From positions 1 to 64,000 of the forward strand of contig CAZFST010000024.1 of assembly GCA_964522015.1 (NCBI GenBank): a stretch of DNA of 64,000 bases. The letters are read 5' to 3'. The DNA is from QQWI01 sp964522015 (GTDB lineage: Bacteria > Bacillota > Clostridia > Peptostreptococcales > Acidaminobacteraceae). Under the pieces are notes generated by a model, which worked only from the letters and a program-made list of their open reading frames with translations, had not been told where the DNA came from and did no database searches. The position numbers and the translations under genes were made by a program. This document shows positions 41,756-50,608 of this stretch, one piece after another (position 1 is the first letter of the stretch; each line of letters opens with the position of its first letter).

Positions 41756-42443
41756 CATAATCGAACTAACAGGCGTCGAGAAAATTTACGGCACCCAAAT
41801 TCAAACAAAAGTACTCCACGATATTCACTTAAACATTCAGGCTGAGTCCTTCAATGGCATCATCGGACAATCCGGTAGCGGTAAAAGCACCTTGCTCAAT
41901 TTGATTGGCACATTGGATGTTCCTACAAAGGGTCATGTGACCATCGCTGGCCATAGAACAGATACGATGAAAAAAGAGGCTCTCGCAAAACTGAGAAATG
42001 AGACCATCGGCTTTATTTTTCAATTTCATTATCTTTTACCTGAATTCACGGCATTTGAAAATGTCTTAATGCCCCACTACATCAAATCTGGCAAAGTTGA
42101 TAAGCGCCTTGAAAATCGTGCCCACGAACTCATGGATTTAGTAGGACTCTCAAATGTTAAGAAGAACTTGGCAGGCAACATGTCAGGTGGTCAGCAACAG
42201 CGTACAGCTATTGCAAGGGCCTTAATCAACAATCCAAAAATCATTTTAGCCGATGAACCAACAGGGAACCTTGATTCCGATAGTACTGAACTGGTTTATG
42301 AACTACTTAGAAAAATCAACCAAGAATTCAAAACCACATTTGTGGTGATAACACATGATCGCAGGATTGCTGAAAAAACCGACCGTATTATTGAAATCAA
42401 AGACGGTCGAATTTTCACAGATTTCAAGCGAAATAACCAATAA
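41748..42443 (+). CDS. ABC transporter ATPase of the LolD/MacB type
   Basis: A 231-residue ATPase partner of the preceding permease. Walker A is GQSGSGKST, the Q loop is in IFQFHYLLPEF, the signature is MSGGQQQRTA, Walker B is ILADEPTGNLDSDS, and the switch His is in VITHDRR. GAGGTGATT lies about 5 bases before the ATG. It is the last gene of the TetR-MFS-B12-ABC operon, followed by a strong terminator. Confidence 0.92.
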   Translation: MANIIELTGVEKIYGTQIQTKVLHDIHLNIQAESFNGIIGQSGSGKSTLLNLIGTLDVPTKGHVTIAGHRTDTMKKEALAKLRNETIGFIFQFHYLLPEFTAFENVLMPHYIKSGKVDKRLENRAHELMDLVGLSNVKKNLAGNMSGGQQQRTAIARALINNPKIILADEPTGNLDSDSTELVYELLRKINQEFKTTFVVITHDRRIAEKTDRIIEIKDGRIFTDFKRNNQ

Positions 42444-42447
42444 ACAC

Positions 42448-42480
42448 AAAAATGAGCTGGTAAATTACCAGCTCATTTTT
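42448..42480. terminator. bidirectional terminator after the export operon
   Basis: A perfect 16-bp stem, AAAAATGAGCTGGTAA with its complement around a single A. It is flanked by T on the right and A on the left, so it serves both convergent genes. Confidence 0.88.
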
Positions 42481-42542
42481 TGTGTCTATTGGTTTCATCT
42501 AATATTTTGCAGCATTTTCTTAAATGTTTTCTTAAATACTAT

Positions 42543-44282
42543 TTAAATAGTGAATTTAGAAACGATTTCGATTAACTGTTTTGCACTTGTTTCAATACGA
42601 ATTGATGACTCGGCAACTTCGGATGATTGCTCGGAGAGCAACATGTTTTTTTCTGCAATATGGGATGTCCCCTCTGCTGATTCATTAGTGGCCAACGAAA
42701 TTTCGTGAATGGCATTACTAATGGCTGTCACTGAGGACAAGAGCTCTTCTGAGGTTCTTGTCAAACTTGAAGATATTTCATGGAAGCGCATGGCATCGTT
42801 TTCGTATGCGGTGCTTGTATCCACCATAATATCATAGTCTGCTATGACTTTTTCTTCGATAAAATCAATCACGTCTTTGGCATTGCCCACTAGATTATTG
42901 ACCACGTTGACAATTGAGACAGATACCTGCTGAATTTGTGTCACTGAGTTCTTAGATTGCTCAGCTAGTTTTCTTATTTCTTCAGCAACTACTGCAAAGC
43001 CTCTACCTGCATCCCCTGCTCTTGCCGCTTCAATAGCTGCATTAAGTGCCAGTAAGTTAGTTTGATCAGAAATCTGCAAGATTGCATTTGTCAGTAGGTC
43101 TATCTTATGAACATCCTGAGTCTGGGTAATGGCTTGATCTAATTGCTCACGGGTATTTTGGTACATAGTGACAGCATCTTCTTTAGAGGCAATGGCATTT
43201 TGATGAAGTACTTTGGCACGGGCGTTGATTTCATCTGCTGCACTGCTTCCCTCTTGGGCTTGCTCGGAAACTTGCTGTACAGCATTCTCTATCTCCCGAG
43301 TAGTCGCGTTGATTTCCTGACTAGACGCTGCCGATTGTTCCATGCTGGCAGATAACTCCTGAGTCGCAGCAGAGGCATCTTGCACATTCTCATTTAAAAG
43401 GTAGACACTTTTATTCACGGATTCAGATGTTTTTTCAATTTCAGAAGACTCAAATACAACCTGTTCAACAATGGCGCTAAGGTTTTCTAAGAACAGATTC
43501 ACTGAATGGGCCATTTGTGCCAGTTCATCACCCGATTTTGTATCAAACCGTTGGGTTAAGTCTCCACCTTTTGTGGCGAGATCTTGAAGGCCTCTTGTCA
43601 ATTTTTTTACTGGCTTAAGAATTAAACCTGCAATGACAAGACCGAGAATCACTGCCAATGAAGCCCCTAAAACCACAGCACCGATTACGAATAAAAGGGC
43701 CTGCTCACTGGATGCGGTGGCTTCTTTAGTGCTCTTCAGCGCCAAATCAGAATTGGCTTTCACTAATTTCTGAAGGGCAACCTCCGCTTCAGAGAATGAT
43801 AATTTATTCAAAACCATAGCTTGTTGGACAAGCATGGTATAGTCCATATCCGATCGACTTTCAGTGTACTGGGCATGTAAAGTCAAAAATGACCCATGAT
43901 CCAATAACCACTTATCCCACTTAGGCAAAAATGCTTGCCAAAGTTTGGTTTCTTCAGGTGTTTTCTTGATTTTATCATAAGCTAGTTTAGCAGCTTTTGC
44001 ATTTTCTAAAGCTTTATTTGACCGGGACTCTGCTTCTTCCCTCATAGGTCTAGACATACCTGGTACCATAAATGCTTTCTCTACGCCATCCACAATTGAC
44101 TGTGATTCGCTGATGACCATAAGGACTTCTACACTTGGAAGACGAGTGCCCCCAATTTCAAGTAAACTTGCCTTAAGTCCTGATACTGCTAGAAGACCAA
44201 TCACACCAACACCGACTGTTATGAATGCCACTAGTAAAAAACCACCCAAAATTTTCTGCATCAATCCAAGTTGCTTTTTCAT
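42543..44282 (-). CDS. methyl-accepting chemotaxis protein
   Basis: A 579-residue transmembrane chemoreceptor. TM1 (about residues 9-31), an extracytoplasmic four-helix-bundle sensor (about 35-190), TM2 (about 195-218), HAMP, and a long coiled-coil signalling domain follow. The invariant tip (DQTNLLALNAAIEAARAGDAGRG, AVVAEEIRKLAEQS) contacts CheA and CheW. No C-terminal receptor-tether pentapeptide is seen. The start at 44282 is set by AAAGGAG; the longest frame starts 35 codons earlier without a ribosome site. No chemotaxis kinase genes are nearby. Confidence 0.9.
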   Translation of the reverse strand: MKKQLGLMQKILGGFLLVAFITVGVGVIGLLAVSGLKASLLEIGGTRLPSVEVLMVISESQSIVDGVEKAFMVPGMSRPMREEAESRSNKALENAKAAKLAYDKIKKTPEETKLWQAFLPKWDKWLLDHGSFLTLHAQYTESRSDMDYTMLVQQAMVLNKLSFSEAEVALQKLVKANSDLALKSTKEATASSEQALLFVIGAVVLGASLAVILGLVIAGLILKPVKKLTRGLQDLATKGGDLTQRFDTKSGDELAQMAHSVNLFLENLSAIVEQVVFESSEIEKTSESVNKSVYLLNENVQDASAATQELSASMEQSAASSQEINATTREIENAVQQVSEQAQEGSSAADEINARAKVLHQNAIASKEDAVTMYQNTREQLDQAITQTQDVHKIDLLTNAILQISDQTNLLALNAAIEAARAGDAGRGFAVVAEEIRKLAEQSKNSVTQIQQVSVSIVNVVNNLVGNAKDVIDFIEEKVIADYDIMVDTSTAYENDAMRFHEISSSLTRTSEELLSSVTAISNAIHEISLATNESAEGTSHIAEKNMLLSEQSSEVAESSIRIETSAKQLIEIVSKFTI

Positions 44283-44569
44283 GCTGTCTCCTTTACTTAT
44301 ATAAAAAATCATTTTGCCCCCATAAATTACTACGGTTTTGTGGCAAGCGTTTTCTTCACACTTATAATAGTATACTTGATTATGCATTCAAATTTTATTA
44401 ATTAAAATTAACATCAAGTTCACAATACTTAATATGTGAAACCCCTATAACTTAATGTGAAAAACCGTCAAGAGGTCATTGCCTATTTACACACATCATA
44501 TAATTTGGTAATCTGAGGGTATGGTATTCTATATTTGAGGCTCTTACTTTAGGAGCAAGAAAGTAGGTT

Positions 44570-47500
44570 ATGATGTTAGAAGAAAAACAAAAGCGACAGT
44601 ATCTAATGATTGCCACGGGAATTCTTGTTGGCATATTGGCAGTGGCTTCAGTATTCTACTTAATGACGACAAAACAGTCAAAAGATACAGTTAGCGAGAC
44701 TAGATTGCCCCCATTTGAAATCATGACCCTTGAACCAAGTTCCATGGATCAAGGACTGATTCCATCCAACCCAGTTTTCACACTAGAAACTGAAAAGGAT
44801 ACCAGTGAACAGGCCATTCAAGACAATCTAATGGTCTCTCCAAAGATAGCATACTCAGTGAAAGCTATTTCTAAGACAAAATTTGAACTAACCCCCACTG
44901 AGCCCCTTGAAAAAGGGACCATGGTTTCTTTTAAATACAGGAATAAATCTCGAGTGGCGGGCTGGGCCTTTCAGGTCAGCGATACCCTTCAGATTAAAAG
45001 TACCTATCCTGCCATGTCAGCAGATAGGGTCCCCACCAATTCGGGGTTGGAATTCACCTTTAATCAGACCATCGACACAGGTATCATACCCTTTATTGTC
45101 ATCACCCCGGAAATTCCATTTAAAGCCACCATCGAAAAGGACAAGCTGATCCTGATTCCCGATGGTGTAGAATTTGAAGAAGACAGTCATTACAGTGTTG
45201 CTATTAAATCAGATTACATCAATGGTCTTGGCAAAGGTCTATTAAAGGATTTTGAACTTAAGTTCTCCACCACCGGTCAAAATGCCACGGAATTTTACCC
45301 TGAGTTTAAAATGCTCTTGCTAAAAAACAATGAGCCTATCCTTCTTCCCTTAGGCTACGGTGACAGTGCTAGTTTTGAAACGAATCTATACCAAATTAGT
45401 AGCGCTTCAGACTATATAGATTTTTCAAACCAGTACATTACCGATTCAAAGCGTTACAAATACCCTTCTAAAAAAGTCCCTGTGGACAAGATGACTGCGC
45501 TCTTATCTGAGTCCGTTCCCAGTTACGCCAAAGGTGGCAACCAATTCGCAGTCTTACCAGACCTAAAAAAAGGTTATTACTGTGCAATCATCACCAATCG
45601 CTTCACTGTCTCCACCATTTATTTTCAAGTCTCCGATTACGATGTTTACTTTGAAGCCTCTAAGGGTCTTTCTCCTGAAACCGCCAATGATTACACCCTG
45701 GTGTGGGTGATTGACAGTTTAACGGGGGACCCCGTTGATAATGCCCTGACAAAGATCAACGGGGTAGCCAGCGTGACCACCGGAACCGATGGGACCGCTA
45801 AAATTCCAGCCATATCCGTTGATAATAATATACAAATAGAAACAAAAGATGACACCATTGTCCTGCCCTCTGACTTTGGAAGTGTCTCGATTTCAGATTG
45901 GTATGACAGCTATTTTGGCAATGAAGCTGCAAAAGATTTAATCAAACCCGCGGACTTAATGACTGAAGCTGACCGATATCAGCAGTTTTTTTACACGGAC
46001 CGCAGTGTTTATCAGTCCAACGATATGGTGGCCTTCTTTGGTGTTTTAAAATACAAGGATCTCAGAAACGTTGGTGAAGTGACGGTGACCCTTTATAATT
46101 CAGAAGATGAGGTAGCTATCACCCAAACCCTTAAGGCCACTGACATTGGCACTTACCAAGGTGAATTTTCACTTAAAGGCCTGGATTCCCAGTATTATTA
46201 TTTGCAGATTCGTCATCAAAATAAGGTGATTGCCAATGATTATGTGAGTATTATGGATTACGTTAAGCCCGAGTTTTCCATTCAAACAACTGCAAATAAA
46301 GAGGTATTGGCCCCTGGTGAAAAGTTTATTCTAAAAGGAATTGCCAGTAATTTTGATGAAACCCCAGTTAGCGGAATGCCACTTTCTCTTAGGGGCTATA
46401 AATCCTACAACTCAGAAGACCCAACTCTTTGGCCTTTAGTCACTGATGTCACAGGACAATTCCAGCAGGTCATTGCCCCGAATTACAGCTATAAGGATTC
46501 AAAACCCTTTGATTACGCCATTGACACCCGAAACACAGAGGCCGAAAACACAGATGTTGCTGCCACAGTAAGGGTGCAACAATTTCCATCCGAAGTGATT
46601 CTTGATGCAAAGCTAACTGATAATCATGGCAATAAGCCTAATACAATAGCCCTTGCCATCACCACCAAGGCCCTGAAACTCCCACTTACAAGGGTCAGTC
46701 CAGAAGATCTTGCCAGTTATAGTGGGGCCCCTGTGGATTATCCTATTGCCGTTGAAATCAAGGAAACCTACTACAATCAAGTTGATCTTGGCAGTGAGTA
46801 TAATCCCATTCTTAAAATCAATGAAAAGAAGATTCGATACGACTATGTGGAAAACACCCTAGAAACCTTTAATGCGCAAACGATTAAGGGTATTTTTGAA
46901 TACGCATTTAACAGCCAAGAAGGCCACAACTACCAAGTGATTGCTAGATTAATCGACACCCCAAACCACACCATTTTTGCTGAGGCCTATAATTACACCA
47001 CAAACACCTATGATGAGACACTAGAACCAACCCCCACCTTTTCTCCTGAAACACGGGTGAAACTAGGTGAAAACTATGAGATTCCTCTAAATTTACCGGA
47101 GGTCTTGGCCATAAGCGACAACTTTTCTAAGGGCAAAACCCTATTTATTACCTATCAAGACTTCTATCAAAATCACAAGGTTGTCGCCAATGGTGAAAAA
47201 GGCACCATGCCAACCTTCAAAGGCACCTTCAAAGATGCCGATATCCCAAATCTTGTCCTCAAAGGGATTTATCATGACGGTTCAAAATTTTATGTGGGGT
47301 ATAGCCCACCACAAACCTATATTGCCCTTGATCAAAAGGAAAAGCATCTAGACACCACCATTGAAACAGACAAAGAGCGTTACCGACCAGGTGAAACCGT
47401 CACTGTCAAGCTAAAAACCACTTTGAACGGGAACCCCATCGCCTCAGAAACCCTCTTAAATGTGGTGGATGAAGCCTACTATGCCCTTTATCCCGAAGAA

Positions 47501-49402
47501 ATTGATGCTTATCAGGTTTTTAATAGCCTCCGCTACGAAACGGGGATCTATACTTTTTACCATACGAATTATCACAATTATGAAGCCATGGCAGAAATGG
47601 GAGAAGGTGACGGTAATGAGGCTTATCTGAGAAAAGATTTTAAAGATAATGCGGCTTTTACGGTGATTAAAACCAACGAAAATGGCATGGGAGAATATAG
47701 CTTTAAATTACCGGATAACATTACTTCTTGGCGCTTAACCACCCATGGGGTCAGCGGTCAGCACGATTTAGGGACCACGCGCATCAAACGAATTGTCACC
47801 TTACCGTTTTATGCGAAGGTGCTCATGGGCAAAGTTTATATCGCAGGGGAAGCCCCTATGGTCTTACTGAGGGCTGGCGGCAGTGACATGGAGACAGGGG
47901 AACCTGTTCAATATCAAGTGACCGTCACAGCCCCAGATGGCACGGCCACTGTACTAGAGGCCCAGGGGCTGCCTAAGACTTTTGCGGCAATCAGTTTAGA
48001 GCCCCTAAAAATTGGCCAGTACACCCTGAAAATCCAGGGACAACAGGGGGATTTCAAGGATGCCCTAGAGCAAAAGTTTGACGTGGTTGATTCCAAGGTG
48101 GCCTTCCCTGCCATTCACAAAACTACTTTCACTGGCCAGGGGGAAGGCCCTGGGGCTTTTAAGCCTTCATACCCCGATGGGAAGTACACCGTAAGCATTT
48201 GGCACAAGGCAGCTGTCGCCCACCAAAAGGCTCTGTGGGCGCTGATGGGCGGCGACATGGCAAGACTTGAATACGTGGTCGCCCAGCAGGAAGCGCAGGG
48301 TCTACTGAATGCGGGGGACCCTGCGGAGCTGCCCCCTATGCAACTGGACTTGCTTGAAGACTTTTCAAAAGATGGGGGACTTGCTCCCCTCTTAAATGCC
48401 CAAAGCGACCTCCGTATCACCGTGGATACCGTGGCACTGGATACTGGGTATCTTGACCCTCAGGCAGCCACGAGCTACTTTTATTACATGCTAAGCGGCA
48501 GTGACCTGAGCCTAGCCAACAAATTAACCGCCTATTGGGGTTTAGCTTGCTATCAAGAACCTATTCTATATGATCTCCAAAAGATGGATACAAAGGACTT
48601 TAAAGAAGAAGAATGGATTCTACTGGCCAATGTCTATGCTCAAATCGGTGCCTTGCAGCAGGCCTATGAGATTTATGAAAAATACCCCCTACCTGCTTCT
48701 GGGGCTATTAAAACCCTTGAAGACTTACCGCTACCACTAAAACACTATTTTGATCTAGCGGCCTTAGGGTCGGTTCTAGGGGCGGATACGTCGGAGAAAT
48801 GGTATGAATTCGCCACTGCTTTTTTACCTAAAAAGCATGTGTATCAGTTGCAACAACTCAGATATCTAAAAAGTGCCGGCCAGAGATTAGCGCCTGTGAC
48901 CTTCACATATCTTCTAGACGGTAAGTCTTATGACTTTTCACTGGACACCTTCACGCCTAAACGGATTTTTGTCCCTAAGGGTCAAGTTTTTTCACTGGCA
49001 AACTTTAAGGGCGATTTTGTTGTGGAAGAAAGCGGCACTGGAACCCTGGGGACAGTTGCATATGATGATTCTGGAGACTATCTAATCAGGCGAGAAATCT
49101 CTGCCACTGAAATGGGACTCTCGGATCACGTCACTGTAAAAGTCACCGTTAATTGCAATACGAATCAGGCTTATGAAGTTTTAGAAACCATACCATCTGG
49201 CTTTTCAATTGTTGAACCCTTATGGGCCATCAATCAAAACACCCTCCATTTTTACAGGGGCACGGATCAAAATAAAGAAACCTTTACGTACACCTTAAAG
49301 GCAAAACAACAGGGCACATTTACATTTGAACCATCGGTTCTGATGGTGGAGAGAGAGCTATTTTTGAAAACTGAACCCCTTGTTTTAACGGTGATGGAAT
49401 GA
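44570..49402 (+). CDS. alpha-2-macroglobulin-like membrane-anchored protein
   Basis: A 1610-residue extracytoplasmic protein anchored by an N-terminal membrane segment (about residues 13-32). After Ig-like and macroglobulin (MG) domains it shows the alpha-2-macroglobulin core: RYRPGETVTVKLKT and LLNVVDEAYYAL near residue 945-970, then LPDNITSWRLTTHGV and IVTLPFYAKVLMGKVYIAGE. The thioester motif (CGEQ) used to trap proteases is absent, and the C-terminal part is not a typical thioester domain. It could be a structural or peptidoglycan-associated relative rather than a protease trap. Its end overlaps the Memo-like gene by 4 bases, so the two work together. Confidence 0.85.
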   Translation: MMLEEKQKRQYLMIATGILVGILAVASVFYLMTTKQSKDTVSETRLPPFEIMTLEPSSMDQGLIPSNPVFTLETEKDTSEQAIQDNLMVSPKIAYSVKAISKTKFELTPTEPLEKGTMVSFKYRNKSRVAGWAFQVSDTLQIKSTYPAMSADRVPTNSGLEFTFNQTIDTGIIPFIVITPEIPFKATIEKDKLILIPDGVEFEEDSHYSVAIKSDYINGLGKGLLKDFELKFSTTGQNATEFYPEFKMLLLKNNEPILLPLGYGDSASFETNLYQISSASDYIDFSNQYITDSKRYKYPSKKVPVDKMTALLSESVPSYAKGGNQFAVLPDLKKGYYCAIITNRFTVSTIYFQVSDYDVYFEASKGLSPETANDYTLVWVIDSLTGDPVDNALTKINGVASVTTGTDGTAKIPAISVDNNIQIETKDDTIVLPSDFGSVSISDWYDSYFGNEAAKDLIKPADLMTEADRYQQFFYTDRSVYQSNDMVAFFGVLKYKDLRNVGEVTVTLYNSEDEVAITQTLKATDIGTYQGEFSLKGLDSQYYYLQIRHQNKVIANDYVSIMDYVKPEFSIQTTANKEVLAPGEKFILKGIASNFDETPVSGMPLSLRGYKSYNSEDPTLWPLVTDVTGQFQQVIAPNYSYKDSKPFDYAIDTRNTEAENTDVAATVRVQQFPSEVILDAKLTDNHGNKPNTIALAITTKALKLPLTRVSPEDLASYSGAPVDYPIAVEIKETYYNQVDLGSEYNPILKINEKKIRYDYVENTLETFNAQTIKGIFEYAFNSQEGHNYQVIARLIDTPNHTIFAEAYNYTTNTYDETLEPTPTFSPETRVKLGENYEIPLNLPEVLAISDNFSKGKTLFITYQDFYQNHKVVANGEKGTMPTFKGTFKDADIPNLVLKGIYHDGSKFYVGYSPPQTYIALDQKEKHLDTTIETDKERYRPGETVTVKLKTTLNGNPIASETLLNVVDEAYYALYPEEIDAYQVFNSLRYETGIYTFYHTNYHNYEAMAEMGEGDGNEAYLRKDFKDNAAFTVIKTNENGMGEYSFKLPDNITSWRLTTHGVSGQHDLGTTRIKRIVTLPFYAKVLMGKVYIAGEAPMVLLRAGGSDMETGEPVQYQVTVTAPDGTATVLEAQGLPKTFAAISLEPLKIGQYTLKIQGQQGDFKDALEQKFDVVDSKVAFPAIHKTTFTGQGEGPGAFKPSYPDGKYTVSIWHKAAVAHQKALWALMGGDMARLEYVVAQQEAQGLLNAGDPAELPPMQLDLLEDFSKDGGLAPLLNAQSDLRITVDTVALDTGYLDPQAATSYFYYMLSGSDLSLANKLTAYWGLACYQEPILYDLQKMDTKDFKEEEWILLANVYAQIGALQQAYEIYEKYPLPASGAIKTLEDLPLPLKHYFDLAALGSVLGADTSEKWYEFATAFLPKKHVYQLQQLRYLKSAGQRLAPVTFTYLLDGKSYDFSLDTFTPKRIFVPKGQVFSLANFKGDFVVEESGTGTLGTVAYDDSGDYLIRREISATEMGLSDHVTVKVTVNCNTNQAYEVLETIPSGFSIVEPLWAINQNTLHFYRGTDQNKETFTYTLKAKQQGTFTFEPSVLMVERELFLKTEPLVLTVME

Positions 49403-50484
49403 GGTTTTTAAAAGGCCCCTTCAGCAAAATTGCTTTTGTAGGTGGCGGGTTGTTGCTACTATTGTCACTTGTATTCATCAAAGTCATTCCTGGGGGCACT
49501 TCATGGCTAAGTTCACTAACACCCCCAGCTGCCATTGCTTCCATGGCTCCTAAGACTTCCATGGCTCCCCAAGCCCCTCAAGTAAAGCCGACACCGATTG
49601 AAGCAACTGATCAAATAATCTACCCAGAAAATGAGTACCAACAAATCTTGCGGTTTATAAATGATGATTCTGTCTCAGTGCCAGATTCTACTTCTGTGTC
49701 AGTGTCTTCTTCTGTGTCTACTTCTTCTTCTAAAACAGTGAATGACCCTCAAATTACTGACCAATCACCAGCCCATGCACTGTCAACCTTGGTGCCCCCA
49801 TTATCCAACAACTCCATTGGGATCATCGTCCCCCATCATTTAATGGCTGCCCAAGCACTGGCACAAACCTACCACTGGTTATCTGACTACAATCCCGATG
49901 TGATTGTACTTTTAACACCAAACCATCAGCCAGTGATTACAGCCCCGTTGATCACCCGTACCCAAGATGTGATGGCAGGCAAAGAAATTTTCCACATGGA
50001 CCCCTTGGTTAAAGACCTTGCAAATCAAGGGCTTGTCACCATTGATAATGCCAGTTTTCTTAAAGAACATGGATTTTATAATCATTTGCCATTTATCAGG
50101 GCAAATGGATGGCAAGCACCCATTGTTCCAGTGGCTATGGCCCGAAATGCTGGCCTTGACAGTTTAGTGGCATTAAGAACCGCTATCAACAGCCGTTATG
50201 CTGACCAGAAAGTCCTTTGGATTGCATCGATTGATTTTTCCCACTACCTGCCTGCTGCTGTGGCTGAATCCAAGGACCAAGAAACCCAGCAGTGGATAGA
50301 AAGCAGAGATTATAGTAGCGTTTTAGGGTCAACCAGTGATCATCTAGATGCCCCTGCAGTGCTTGTGATGTGGCTCATGCAATTCGAAAGCACTCATTTT
50401 ATTTGGAAAAGCAATTCTGCACAGATCACCGGCGGAGGCCATCAAATTCCAGGAACCAGTTATTTAATTTATTACGGCTACTAA
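49399..50484 (+). CDS. membrane-anchored Memo-like protein (AmmeMemoRadiSam B)
   Basis: A 361-residue protein with an N-terminal membrane anchor (FVGGGLLLLLSLVFI), a Ser/Val/Thr-rich linker (about residues 90-120, from near-repeated TCTGTGTC and TCTTCT codons) and a C-terminal Memo-family domain. The latter has IVPHHLM, LLTPNHQ, GFYNHLPFI, VPVAMAR and IDFSHYLP, the histidines that line the Memo pocket. Memo relatives resemble nonheme-iron dioxygenases and usually occur with AMMECR1 and radical SAM proteins; neither is here. The ATG overlaps the stop of the macroglobulin-like gene. Its activity is unknown. Confidence 0.82.
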   Translation: MRFLKGPFSKIAFVGGGLLLLLSLVFIKVIPGGTSWLSSLTPPAAIASMAPKTSMAPQAPQVKPTPIEATDQIIYPENEYQQILRFINDDSVSVPDSTSVSVSSSVSTSSSKTVNDPQITDQSPAHALSTLVPPLSNNSIGIIVPHHLMAAQALAQTYHWLSDYNPDVIVLLTPNHQPVITAPLITRTQDVMAGKEIFHMDPLVKDLANQGLVTIDNASFLKEHGFYNHLPFIRANGWQAPIVPVAMARNAGLDSLVALRTAINSRYADQKVLWIASIDFSHYLPAAVAESKDQETQQWIESRDYSSVLGSTSDHLDAPAVLVMWLMQFESTHFIWKSNSAQITGGGHQIPGTSYLIYYGY

Positions 50485-50486
50485 AA

Positions 50487-50518
50487 AAACGGTGGGCAAT
50501 TGGCCCACCGCTTTTTTT
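50487..50518 (+). terminator. terminator after the Memo-like gene
   Basis: The stem CGGTGGGC with GCCCACCG is followed by CTTTTTTTG, 5 bases after the stop codon. Confidence 0.88.
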
Positions 50519-50608
50519 GTGTTTTTCTGTTTATTTCCATTTTTGTTCTTTGTGTGTTGCTTTTCAGTTTTGTCCCTTTTTGCTTCGTTTTGATTTTCCC
50601 TTACCTTT

